Origin: Hyphomonadaceae bacterium
Lineage (GTDB): Bacteria > Pseudomonadota > Alphaproteobacteria > Caulobacterales > Hyphomonadaceae
Direction: 5' to 3'
Assembly (NCBI GenBank): GCA_030696545.1
Contig: JAUYSA010000459.1
Span: forward strand, 1 to 12,689
DNA length: 12,689 bases
This document shows, piece after piece, positions 6,920-12,689 of this stretch (position 1 is the stretch's first letter; each line of letters begins with the position of its first letter). The notes beneath the pieces are model-generated. The model was not told where the DNA came from and did no database searches. It worked only from the letters and a program-made list of their open reading frames with translations. The position numbers were made by a program, and so were the translations under genes.

Positions 6920-7004
6920 TGGTGCGGGTGGAGGGACTCGAACCCCCACGGGTTGCCCCGCTGGAACCTAAATCCAGTGCGTCTACCAATTCCGCCACAC
7001 CCGC
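6920..7004 (-). tRNA. tRNA-Leu (anticodon UAG)
   Basis: The minus strand folds as a class II tRNA. The acceptor arm is GCGGGTG (7004-6998) with CACCCGC (6930-6924), followed by discriminator A and an encoded CCA (6922-6920). The D-arm contains TTGGTAGACGC. The anticodon stem CTGGA/TCCAG encloses the loop TTTAGGT, giving anticodon TAG (6970-6968), which reads CUA and other CUN leucine codons. A long variable arm precedes the T-arm GGGGGTTCGAGTCCCTC. It sits between nnr and tig, 64 bases after the nnr stop, and could be cotranscribed with nnr; no clear promoter of its own was found. Confidence 0.97.
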
Positions 7005-7068
7005 GCGCAGCGGGGCGACTGATAAGGCGATCGAGGCCAAAGCGCTAGCCATTACGGATTAGACTTGT

Positions 7069-8550
7069 TCACTCGCCCGTAGGGTGGGTGGTTTCGTACA
7101 GGTTGCGGACGGTTTCGCGGAGCGACGCGTCCAGATCCTCCGCCGTGAGGCCTGGACCTACTCGGAACCCGGCGTCGCCGTGGAGCCAGGCGGCGGCGCG
7201 GGCGGCGTCGAAGGGAGTCAGCCCCTGCGCAAGGAGGCCGCCGACTATGCCTGCTAGGACGTCGCCCGAGCCTGCGGTGGCGAGGAAGGGTGTGGCGTGG
7301 GTGTTGACGACGGCGCGGCCTTCGGGCGCGGCGATGATGGTGTCGGCGCCTTTCAGGAGCACCGTTGCGCCGATGCGGTGGGCGGCCGTACGGACGGCTT
7401 CGACCTTGTTTACGGAGCCGCCGAGGAGGCCGGGAAATAGGCGCTCGAATTCGCCGGTGTGGGGCGTGAGGATGGACGCAGCCGGCAGGATGGCTCGCAG
7501 GTGATCGGCCTGATCGGCGAAGACAGTCAGCGCGTCGGCGTCGAGGACGAGCCTGCGCCCTGCCCTGCATAGCGCTTCGACATTGGCGCGGGTGGCGTCG
7601 GTGAAGCCAGCGGCGGGGCCGATGATGATGGCTGAGGATCTTTCGGTTTGCGCCACGAGGTCGTCGGGGCCGGCAAAGCTGCTGGTCATCACGGCAGTGA
7701 CTGAGGATGCGGCGACGATGAGCGCGGATGGCGCGCACAGCAGCGTGACGAGGCCGGCGCCGATGCGGAGGCCGGAATGAGCGGCAAGACGCGCTGCGCC
7801 TGTGTTGGCGAGGCCGCCGGAGACAACCGCAAGGCGGCCGCGCTGATGCTTGTGCGACGTGGCTTCGGGCCAGCGCAGGGCGTTGGCCCAGAGTGCGGGG
7901 GCGTTTTCGTGGAGGGCGTGGGCAGCGTCGTTGATGAATCGGCCGAAGCCGATCTCGGCGGGGATGACTTCGCCGCATAGCGACGCTGCGGGCTGCAGAA
8001 CGTGGGCTGGCTTTTTCGCGCAGAAGGTGACGGTGACGTTGGCTCGGATGGCTGGGCCGGGGATGGCCCCGGTGTCTCCGTTCACGCCGGACGGCACATC
8101 GATCGCGACGACCTTTGAGCCGGATGCGTTGACCTGCTCGGCGGCGAAGGCGGCTTCTCCAGACAGGGGGCGCGAGAGGCCGGCGCCGAAGAGTCCGTCG
8201 AGCACGATATCATCTGGAGTGAGGCGCATGTCCTCAAGTGGCTGACGCGCGCCTGTCAGGGCGTTGAGGGCGTTGATACCTTCTGGAGTGCGCTGTTGCG
8301 TTGGCGCGAGATCGTAGAGCCAGACATTGCGGCCGAGGTCGCGCAGGCGTTGAGCGGCCACGAAGGCGTCGCCGCCATTGTTGCCGGGGCCAGCGAGGAC
8401 GACGACCCGGCCTTCCGGGAATTCGGCGTGCAAGACGTCGGCACAGGCCTGACCGGCTTTCTGCATGAGCGCCCAGAGAGAGATGCCAGCCTCGACAGCG
8501 CGCTGCTCGGCGGCGCGGACTTCGTCACAGGTGAGGATGGCGAGGGTCAT
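7069..8550 (-). CDS. nnr: Bifunctional NAD(P)HX epimerase/dehydratase
   Basis: This enzyme repairs NADHX and NADPHX, the hydrated, inactive forms of NAD(P)H. The N-terminal YjeF_N domain (about 1-215) interconverts the R and S epimers. The C-terminal ribokinase-like domain (about 225-485) dehydrates the S form using ADP or ATP. Visible motifs are GNNGGD (56-61; the next residue is Ala where Gly is common), DGLFGAGLSRP (118-128), IDVPSG (150-155), TPHTGEFERL (362-371) and AGSGDVLAG (426-434) with the catalytic Asp430. The 493-residue length is typical of the fused bacterial form. The ATG at 8550 follows the upstream stop codon by one base and has no strong ribosome-binding site, so translation is probably coupled to the phosphatase gene. 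Confidence 0.95.
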   Translation of the reverse strand: MTLAILTCDEVRAAEQRAVEAGISLWALMQKAGQACADVLHAEFPEGRVVVLAGPGNNGGDAFVAAQRLRDLGRNVWLYDLAPTQQRTPEGINALNALTGARQPLEDMRLTPDDIVLDGLFGAGLSRPLSGEAAFAAEQVNASGSKVVAIDVPSGVNGDTGAIPGPAIRANVTVTFCAKKPAHVLQPAASLCGEVIPAEIGFGRFINDAAHALHENAPALWANALRWPEATSHKHQRGRLAVVSGGLANTGAARLAAHSGLRIGAGLVTLLCAPSALIVAASSVTAVMTSSFAGPDDLVAQTERSSAIIIGPAAGFTDATRANVEALCRAGRRLVLDADALTVFADQADHLRAILPAASILTPHTGEFERLFPGLLGGSVNKVEAVRTAAHRIGATVLLKGADTIIAAPEGRAVVNTHATPFLATAGSGDVLAGIVGGLLAQGLTPFDAARAAAWLHGDAGFRVGPGLTAEDLDASLRETVRNLYETTHPTGE

Positions 8551-8551
8551 G

Positions 8552-9091
8552 TCAGGTGACGATGGTTGCAGCTTCAGCGCCGAGCTGCGCCACGACCAGT
8601 TTTCCGCCGCGGCGATCGAGCTTCGTGATCGAGGCGTGGCCCGGTTTGAAGACGACCACGCGGTCGTCGTTCGACAGCAGGCTCACGAGCGCGTTGATGG
8701 CGATGAAGTGCGAGAAGACGGCGGTTTCGTCTGGCAGGCCATCGACGGCGGCGAGCACGCTGCGCCGCCAGTCCTGCAGGGCCGGGCCGGCGTCAGTCCA
8801 GGTTCCAGCCATTATGCCTTTGAGCCAGGTGACGCGGTCTTCCAGACCGGGCGGCGTGACGATCTCGCCAACGCCGGTTTCGATGCGGGCGTGGGTTTCC
8901 ATCAGCTTTTCGAACTGGGCGGCGGTTTCGCGGCTGCGGGCCAAGGGGGACGTTATGGCCCGTTTGGCCCCGGCCTTCGCGAGGGATTCGGCGGCGGCAA
9001 AGGCCTGGCGCGCGCCGAGTTCCGTAAGGCCGGGGTTCGGATGGGCGCCGTAACTACCGGCCGGTTCACCATGCCTGATGAGGTAGATCAT
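8552..9091 (-). CDS. Histidine phosphatase (phosphoglycerate mutase-like)
   Basis: This 179-residue protein belongs to histidine phosphatase branch 1, whose members transfer a phosphoryl group through a histidine intermediate. Their substrates range from sugar phosphates to phosphoproteins. The catalytic set looks complete: Arg6-His7-Gly8 in LIRHGEP, Arg52 in SPLARSRE, a probable acid Glu76 and the second histidine His128 in VFSHF. At 179 residues it is a short, single-domain member, and its substrate cannot be told from sequence. The TGA is followed by one base and then the nnr ATG, so the two genes form a tight operon. The start has no clear ribosome-binding site. An extended -10 box lies about 35 bases upstream, so the leader would be short. 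Confidence 0.88.
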   Translation of the reverse strand: MIYLIRHGEPAGSYGAHPNPGLTELGARQAFAAAESLAKAGAKRAITSPLARSRETAAQFEKLMETHARIETGVGEIVTPPGLEDRVTWLKGIMAGTWTDAGPALQDWRRSVLAAVDGLPDETAVFSHFIAINALVSLLSNDDRVVVFKPGHASITKLDRRGGKLVVAQLGAEAATIVT

Positions 9092-9125
9092 TCGCGAAAA
9101 AGCCTGTGGTTGTTGCAGTTTTGGG

Positions 9126-9134
9126 ATTGTAGCA
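9126..9134 (-). promoter_or_regulatory. Extended -10 promoter for phosphatase-nnr
   Basis: The minus strand reads TGCTACAAT: TACAAT is 5 of 6 to the -10 consensus and is preceded by the TGN extension. No good -35 box is seen, as often with extended -10 promoters. The start would be near 9119, giving a leader of about 28 bases. Confidence 0.4.
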
Positions 9135-9174
9135 CGGTTCGCACGGCGTCGGGTCTGTGGATAAGCCGGGACGG

Positions 9175-9210
9175 TGGCGCCCCGCTATTGGGCGCCAATG
9201 CACAGTTTTT
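9175..9210 (+). promoter_or_regulatory. Hairpin plus T-tract in divergent region
   Basis: TGGCGCCC (9175-9182) pairs perfectly with GGGCGCCA (9190-9197) around a 7-base loop. A run of five T (9206-9210) follows nine bases later. It could be an operator between the divergent phosphatase and glnB promoters, or an attenuator if a glnB transcript starts upstream. No regulator is recognised, and the T-tract is too distant for a standard terminator. Confidence 0.4.
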
Positions 9211-9330
9211 AGTCAGCTGTGATCTGGACGCACGATCTTCAGGCGCCTGACCTATCTCAGTCCCGGATTCATCGTGCATGGAGACGGGCGCTCCCCCGAC
9301 GCCGCAACGGCGCCTCTCAGGAACACCGCG

Positions 9331-9669
9331 ATGAAGAAAATCGAGGCAATCATCAAGCCGTTCAAGCTGGACGAGGTGAAGGAAGCCCTTCACGGCGTCG
9401 GGCTTCAGGGGATGACCGTTCTTGAAGCCAAGGGCTTCGGCCGCCAGCGCGGCCACACGGAACTCTATCGCGGCGCGGAGTACATCGTCGACTTTCTGCC
9501 GAAGCTGAAGATCGAGGTTGTTGTTTCGGATACGCAGCTTGAGTCCGCGCTCACCGCGATCACCAAGGCAGCGCATACTGGCAAGATCGGCGACGGAAAG
9601 ATATTCGTCTCCGAAATCACCGAGGTCATCCGCATCCGCACGGGCGAGACCGGCGACCAGGCTATCTAA
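9331..9669 (+). CDS. glnB: PII nitrogen regulatory protein GlnB
   Basis: PII is a trimeric sensor of 2-oxoglutarate, ATP/ADP and, through uridylylation by GlnD, glutamine. It acts on GlnE and NtrB to control glutamine synthetase. The 112-residue protein shows MKKIEAIIKPFK at the N-terminus, the T-loop (about 37-55) with the uridylylation site Tyr51 in RGAEY, the B-loop signature TGKIGDGKIF (83-92) and the C-terminal RIRTGETGDQAI. I chose the ATG at 9331 because it gives the exact family N-terminus and has AGGA eight bases upstream. An in-frame ATG at 9274 would add 19 unrelated residues without a ribosome-binding site. glnA follows after 72 bases, so the two are probably cotranscribed. No sigma54-type promoter is seen upstream. 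Confidence 0.97.
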   Translation: MKKIEAIIKPFKLDEVKEALHGVGLQGMTVLEAKGFGRQRGHTELYRGAEYIVDFLPKLKIEVVVSDTQLESALTAITKAAHTGKIGDGKIFVSEITEVIRIRTGETGDQAI

Positions 9670-9688
9670 CCAGGACTATTGGACGGAA

Positions 9689-9733
9689 TTTTTTTTGGAT
9701 CGGCTCCGCCGGGAGCCGGGGTGAAACGAGGGA
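9689..9733 (+). promoter_or_regulatory. Structured glnA leader: T8 tract, hairpin, RBS
   Basis: In the 72-bp glnB-glnA gap, eight consecutive T (9689-9696) are followed by a perfect 7-bp hairpin CGGCTCC/GGAGCCG (9701-9707 with 9712-9718, GCCG loop). The ribosome-binding site GAGGGAG (9729-9735) lies nine bases beyond the hairpin. The T-tract precedes the hairpin, so this is not a normal forward terminator. It may be a processing or translation-control element. Confidence 0.45.
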
Positions 9734-9741
9734 GACACGAA

Positions 9742-11145
9742 GTGTCCGACGCAATCTTCAAGATGATCAAAGAGAAAGACGTCCAGTACGTCGATCTGCG
9801 CTTTACCGATATTCGCGGGAAGATGCAGCACGTGACGTTCGACCTCTCGATGGTCGACAAGGACCTGTTCGTTGACGGCACGATGTTCGATGGTTCGTCC
9901 ATCGCCGGCTGGAAAGCGATCAACGAGTCCGACATGCTGCTGATGCCGGACCCCTCGTCTGCGCGCATCGATCCGTTCTTCCAGAACACGACGCTCGCCA
10001 TCATGTGCGACATTCTCAACCCGAACGACAACACCGCCTACAACCGCGACCCGCGGATGATGGCGAAAAAGGCTGAGATGTATCTGAAGTCAGGCGGCTT
10101 CGGCGACATCGCCTACTTCGGCCCGGAAGCCGAGTTCTTCGTGTTCGACGACGTGAAGTGGAACACCGACCCGAACAACACGGGTTATTCGTTCGACGAC
10201 CGCGAGCTGCCGTACAACACCGGCAAGTCGTATGAAGGCGGCAACATGGGCCACCGTCCGGGACCGAAGGGCGGCTACTTCCCCGTTCCGCCGGTGGACA
10301 GCCTGCAGGACATGCGCTCGGAAATGCTGACGCTGATGGGCGAACTCGGCCTGCAGCCGGAGAAGCACCACCATGAGGTTGCGCCTGCCCAGCACGAGCT
10401 TGGCATGCGCTTCAACACGTTGGTCCAGATGGCCGACAACATGCAGCTGTACAAATACATCGTGCACAACGTTGCGCACTCGTACGGCAAGACCGCCACC
10501 TTCATGCCGAAGCCCTACTACAAGGACAACGGCTCGGGCATGCACGTCCACCAGTCGATCTGGAAAGACGGCCAGCCGCTGTTCGCCGGCGACAAGTACG
10601 CCGACCTTTCGCAGATGTGCCTGTGGTATATCGGCGGCATCATCAAGCACGCCAAGGCGATCAACGCGTTCTCGAACGCCACGACCAATTCCTACAAGCG
10701 CCTTGTGCCTGGCTACGAAGCCCCCGTGCTGCTGGCCTACTCGGCCCGCAACCGCTCGGCGTCGGTTCGTATTCCGTGGTGCGCCAACCCGAAGGGCAAG
10801 CGCATCGAGGTCCGCTTCCCGGATCCGGCGTCGAACCCGTACCTGACCTTCACGGCCCTGATGATGGCCGGCCTCGACGGCATCGCGAAGAAGATCGATC
10901 CGGGTCCGTCTATGGACAAGGACCTCTACGCCCTTCCGCCGGAAGAGCTGAAGAACATCCCGACCGTCTGCGGCTCGCTCCGCGAAGCCCTCAACAGCCT
11001 CGACGCCGACCGCGACTTCCTCAAGGCTGGCGGCGTGATGGACGACGATTTCATCGACGCCTACATCGATCTGAAAATGGAAGACGTGCTGCGCATGGAA
11101 ACCCATCCGCACCCGGTCGAATTCGACATGTACTACAAGTCGTAA
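9742..11145 (+). CDS. glnA: Glutamine synthetase type I
   Basis: GlnA makes glutamine from glutamate, ammonia and ATP as a dodecamer and is the central step of ammonia assimilation. The 467-residue protein has GS-I length. Visible sites are DGSSIAGW (50-57), the metal-binding glutamates in FGPEAEFF (Glu129, Glu131) and HHHEVAPAQHE (Glu212, Glu219), NGSGMHVHQS (263-272) with His268, KRLVPGYEAP (319-328) with Glu327, and RFPDP (358-362). Tyr396 in KDLYALPP matches the adenylylation tyrosine (E. coli Tyr397), so GlnE control is expected. I chose the GTG at 9742: GAGGGAG lies about six bases upstream and the protein then begins MSDAIFKMIKEKDVQYVD, as in the family. A TTG at 9679 would add 21 atypical residues. 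It is downstream of glnB and ends in two hairpins. Confidence 0.97.
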   Translation: MSDAIFKMIKEKDVQYVDLRFTDIRGKMQHVTFDLSMVDKDLFVDGTMFDGSSIAGWKAINESDMLLMPDPSSARIDPFFQNTTLAIMCDILNPNDNTAYNRDPRMMAKKAEMYLKSGGFGDIAYFGPEAEFFVFDDVKWNTDPNNTGYSFDDRELPYNTGKSYEGGNMGHRPGPKGGYFPVPPVDSLQDMRSEMLTLMGELGLQPEKHHHEVAPAQHELGMRFNTLVQMADNMQLYKYIVHNVAHSYGKTATFMPKPYYKDNGSGMHVHQSIWKDGQPLFAGDKYADLSQMCLWYIGGIIKHAKAINAFSNATTNSYKRLVPGYEAPVLLAYSARNRSASVRIPWCANPKGKRIEVRFPDPASNPYLTFTALMMAGLDGIAKKIDPGPSMDKDLYALPPEELKNIPTVCGSLREALNSLDADRDFLKAGGVMDDDFIDAYIDLKMEDVLRMETHPHPVEFDMYYKS

Positions 11146-11157
11146 AACAACCTTCAG

Positions 11158-11180
11158 CCTGGCGGTTCGCCGCCAGGTTT
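11158..11180 (+). terminator. First glnA terminator hairpin (UUCG loop)
   Basis: CCTGGCGG (11158-11165) pairs perfectly with CCGCCAGG (11170-11177) around a TTCG tetraloop, 13 bases after the glnA stop. Only three T follow, so it may be a weak terminator or a 3'-end stabiliser. Confidence 0.6.
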
Positions 11181-11190
11181 GCCGGGGGGC

Positions 11191-11230
11191 AAGGAAACGG
11201 CGTCGGAGCAATCCGACGCCGTTCTCTTTT
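11191..11230 (+). terminator. Strong bidirectional terminator, glnA / phospholipase
   Basis: A perfect 12-bp stem (11196-11207 with 11212-11223, GCAA loop) is followed by CTCTTTT on the plus strand. On the minus strand it is followed by TTTCCTT. It lies between the convergent glnA and phospholipase C genes, five bases from the latter's stop, and probably serves both. Confidence 0.88.
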
Positions 11231-11235
11231 GTGCG

Positions 11236-12689
11236 TCAGACCCAGGTCATCACGGCAGCGCCAGCCATGGCGGGATCGCTGGTGAGCGACCCGACGCCGA
11301 TCTCGTGCCTCCCCGCGAAGCGACGCTCCCAGGCGAGATCGGTGTCGCGTCTCAGCACGAAGTCATACCAGCCGCCGGAATGCATCAGACTCCACCGGTG
11401 CTCGACAACGGGCGGCTTGCCCACCTCAACCGGCGTCAGCATCTTCATCTCGAACATGTCCGCATAGGCGCCCGGCGTCACGCGGATGGGACTCTTCCCC
11501 CCAAGCGCTGCGATCTCGAAACCAAGCGTGAAGTTGATCGTCCCGCCGATCATCGGCTCGATGCGCGTATTGACCCGCGGCGCCCAGGCGAGCGCAGGGC
11601 CGCCAGCGTACCTTCTGAAGAACCCGTTGGGTCCGAACACCTGCACGTTGTACGCGCCCTCGGGCCACACATCTTCCAGCAACTTCTGCGCCTCCACCGT
11701 GTAGCGGCGCGGCAGAGCATCGAGGCGCAGGCAATCGTAAACGTGAAACACCACGCCTGCCCTGCCCCGGTTCTGGAAACGCAGCTTGAGTTGCTCGCCG
11801 CCATCCAGCTCCAAGACGTCGATGTGATAGGGCAGCGGACGCGACCGGCGCGCGCCCGCAGTCTGCACCAGGGTGAGCGGCTGATCGGGCGTCGGGGGCT
11901 TGGTGCGGCCCGGCAGGGCGGCGGCGCGGGAGGCGAGTTCGGTCGTATCAGGAAGGGCCGCCGCCTCGCCATTTGGCGTCTGGAAATCAAAACAGCTGGT
12001 CAGGTCGCCGAACACGGTGCGACGCCATGCGGATATGTTCGGCTCCGTCACGCCGAAACGCGCTTCGCAGAAGCGGATAACGGAGGTGTGGTCGAAGAGT
12101 TCGGAGTTGACGTATCCGCCCCGCGCGAAGGGCGAGATGACGAACATAGGTACGCGGGGCCCGGCCCCATACGGGCGGCCCATGAGATCCTCGCGTTCCG
12201 ATGTTTTCTCACTGGCGGAATTCACGAGATGATATTCGCCTGCGAGGTCGACACTGGACGCGCCATGCATTTTCCCGTCCGCGTCGCGTGATGGCGGGGC
12301 GGGCGGCGCAACGTGGTCGAAGAAGCCGTCATTCTCGTCGTAATTGACCAGCAGCGTCGTGCGCGCCCACACGTCGGGGTTGGATGTGAGCGCATCGAGA
12401 ACGCGCGCAACGTAATCAGCGCCTTGGGCGGGGCTGGATGGGCCGGGGTGTTCGGAGTCTTTCGACGGCGCGATGATCCACGAGACTGACGGCAACTTGT
12501 TGGCCATGACGTCGGCGCGCAGCACGTCGAGATGCTGGGTGGAGTGGCCCTTCGCGGCGAGCGCGGGATTGGCGCCCCGCGCTTTGGCGATGCTGTCGCG
12601 GAATGCCTTGAAGCCGACAAGCGGGTTGTCACCGAAATTGTCGACCATGTCCTCGTAGATTTTCCAGCTGACCCCGGCGGCCTCCAAGC
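11236..12689 (-). CDS. Phospholipase C, phosphocholine-specific (C-terminal part)
   Basis: This is the C-terminal ~483 residues of a non-hemolytic-type bacterial phospholipase C. Such enzymes cleave phosphatidylcholine-like lipids and are usually exported by the Tat system. The frame is open to the right edge, so the N-terminus and signal peptide lie outside the window; its first in-window codon is TTG (Leu), not a start. The catalytic phosphoesterase part shows SEHPGP (78-83 of the visible part), NYDENDGFFDHVAPP (115-129), PRVPMFVISPFARGG (177-191) and FDHTSVIRF (198-206). Two C-terminal repeats of the family's accessory domain (DUF756) lie at about 285-370 and 380-470, each with an NVQVFGPNGF-like or GWYDF-like core. 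It converges on glnA and shares a terminator with it. The substrate is inferred from the family. Confidence 0.9.
   Translation of the reverse strand, partial: LEAAGVSWKIYEDMVDNFGDNPLVGFKAFRDSIAKARGANPALAAKGHSTQHLDVLRADVMANKLPSVSWIIAPSKDSEHPGPSSPAQGADYVARVLDALTSNPDVWARTTLLVNYDENDGFFDHVAPPAPPSRDADGKMHGASSVDLAGEYHLVNSASEKTSEREDLMGRPYGAGPRVPMFVISPFARGGYVNSELFDHTSVIRFCEARFGVTEPNISAWRRTVFGDLTSCFDFQTPNGEAAALPDTTELASRAAALPGRTKPPTPDQPLTLVQTAGARRSRPLPYHIDVLELDGGEQLKLRFQNRGRAGVVFHVYDCLRLDALPRRYTVEAQKLLEDVWPEGAYNVQVFGPNGFFRRYAGGPALAWAPRVNTRIEPMIGGTINFTLGFEIAALGGKSPIRVTPGAYADMFEMKMLTPVEVGKPPVVEHRWSLMHSGGWYDFVLRRDTDLAWERRFAGRHEIGVGSLTSDPAMAGAAVMTWV

Noticed and set aside
6825..7052. Short open frames across the tRNA gene on both strands
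   Set aside because: Their peptides are translations of tRNA-Leu, a well-known source of false gene calls.
7052..7978. Minus-strand open frame of 308 codons within nnr
   Set aside because: It is a shifted frame of nnr with extreme Arg/Pro/His content, typical of an out-of-frame GC-rich read.
9156..9164. Perfect DnaA box (TTATCCACA on the minus strand)
   Set aside because: It is a single site with no cluster or AT-rich unwinding region. One match in a window of this size is not unusual.
9092..9330. Sigma54 promoter for glnB
   Set aside because: No GG-N10-GC pair with the flanking consensus could be found in the region.
10090..11211. Minus-strand open frame of 373 codons opposite glnA
   Set aside because: It is antisense to intact glnA and has no domain, start signal or plausible composition.
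11179..12291. Plus-strand open frame of 370 codons opposite the phospholipase gene
   Set aside because: The minus-strand frame carries clear family motifs; this one begins inside the terminator and matches nothing I recognise.
1..12689. GANTC (CcrM) sites in most intergenic gaps as a cell-cycle signature
   Set aside because: Roughly one site per gap is about what chance gives for a motif with four fixed bases, so no enrichment can be claimed.
1..12689. CRISPR arrays, integrases, transposases, toxin-antitoxin or defence genes
   Set aside because: No regularly spaced repeats and no such protein families were seen on either strand.

Overview
The window is a compact, GC-rich stretch of an alphaproteobacterial chromosome. 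The protein sequences, the gene order tig-clpP-clpX-lon and an nnr gene lying divergently from glnB-glnA all fit that class. I lean towards Hyphomonadaceae or a near relative, but only from the general look of ClpX, Lon and Trigger factor; no 16S gene or other firm marker is present. Nothing looks phage-, plasmid- or transposon-encoded.

Layout, left to right: positions 1-387 hold no complete gene, but contain a terminator-like hairpin, a long imperfect hairpin, a ~120-bp composite palindromic repeat and the lon terminator. A run of minus-strand genes fills 388-9091. In the direction of transcription these are a histidine phosphatase, nnr (NAD(P)HX repair), tRNA-Leu(UAG), tig, clpP, clpX and lon. 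On the plus strand, glnB (PII) and glnA (glutamine synthetase I) follow at 9331-11145. Downstream of them is a strong bidirectional terminator, then the convergent C-terminal part of a phosphocholine-specific phospholipase C (minus strand), which runs off the right edge.

The left block is a protein quality-control cluster. Trigger factor folds nascent chains at the ribosome, ClpXP degrades tagged or regulatory proteins, and Lon removes misfolded ones. The gaps between tig, clpP, clpX and lon (157-352 bp), together with terminators after clpX and lon, suggest separate transcription units rather than one operon. The phosphatase and nnr are separated by one base and look translationally coupled. 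The right block is the classic nitrogen-assimilation pair: PII keeps its uridylylation tyrosine and GlnA keeps its adenylylation tyrosine.

I did not find a previously undescribed system. The points most worth a second look are non-coding: the composite repeat beside lon, the structured glnB-glnA leader with its T8 tract and GTG start, the hairpin-rich divergent region before glnB, and the long structured gaps around lon and tig.
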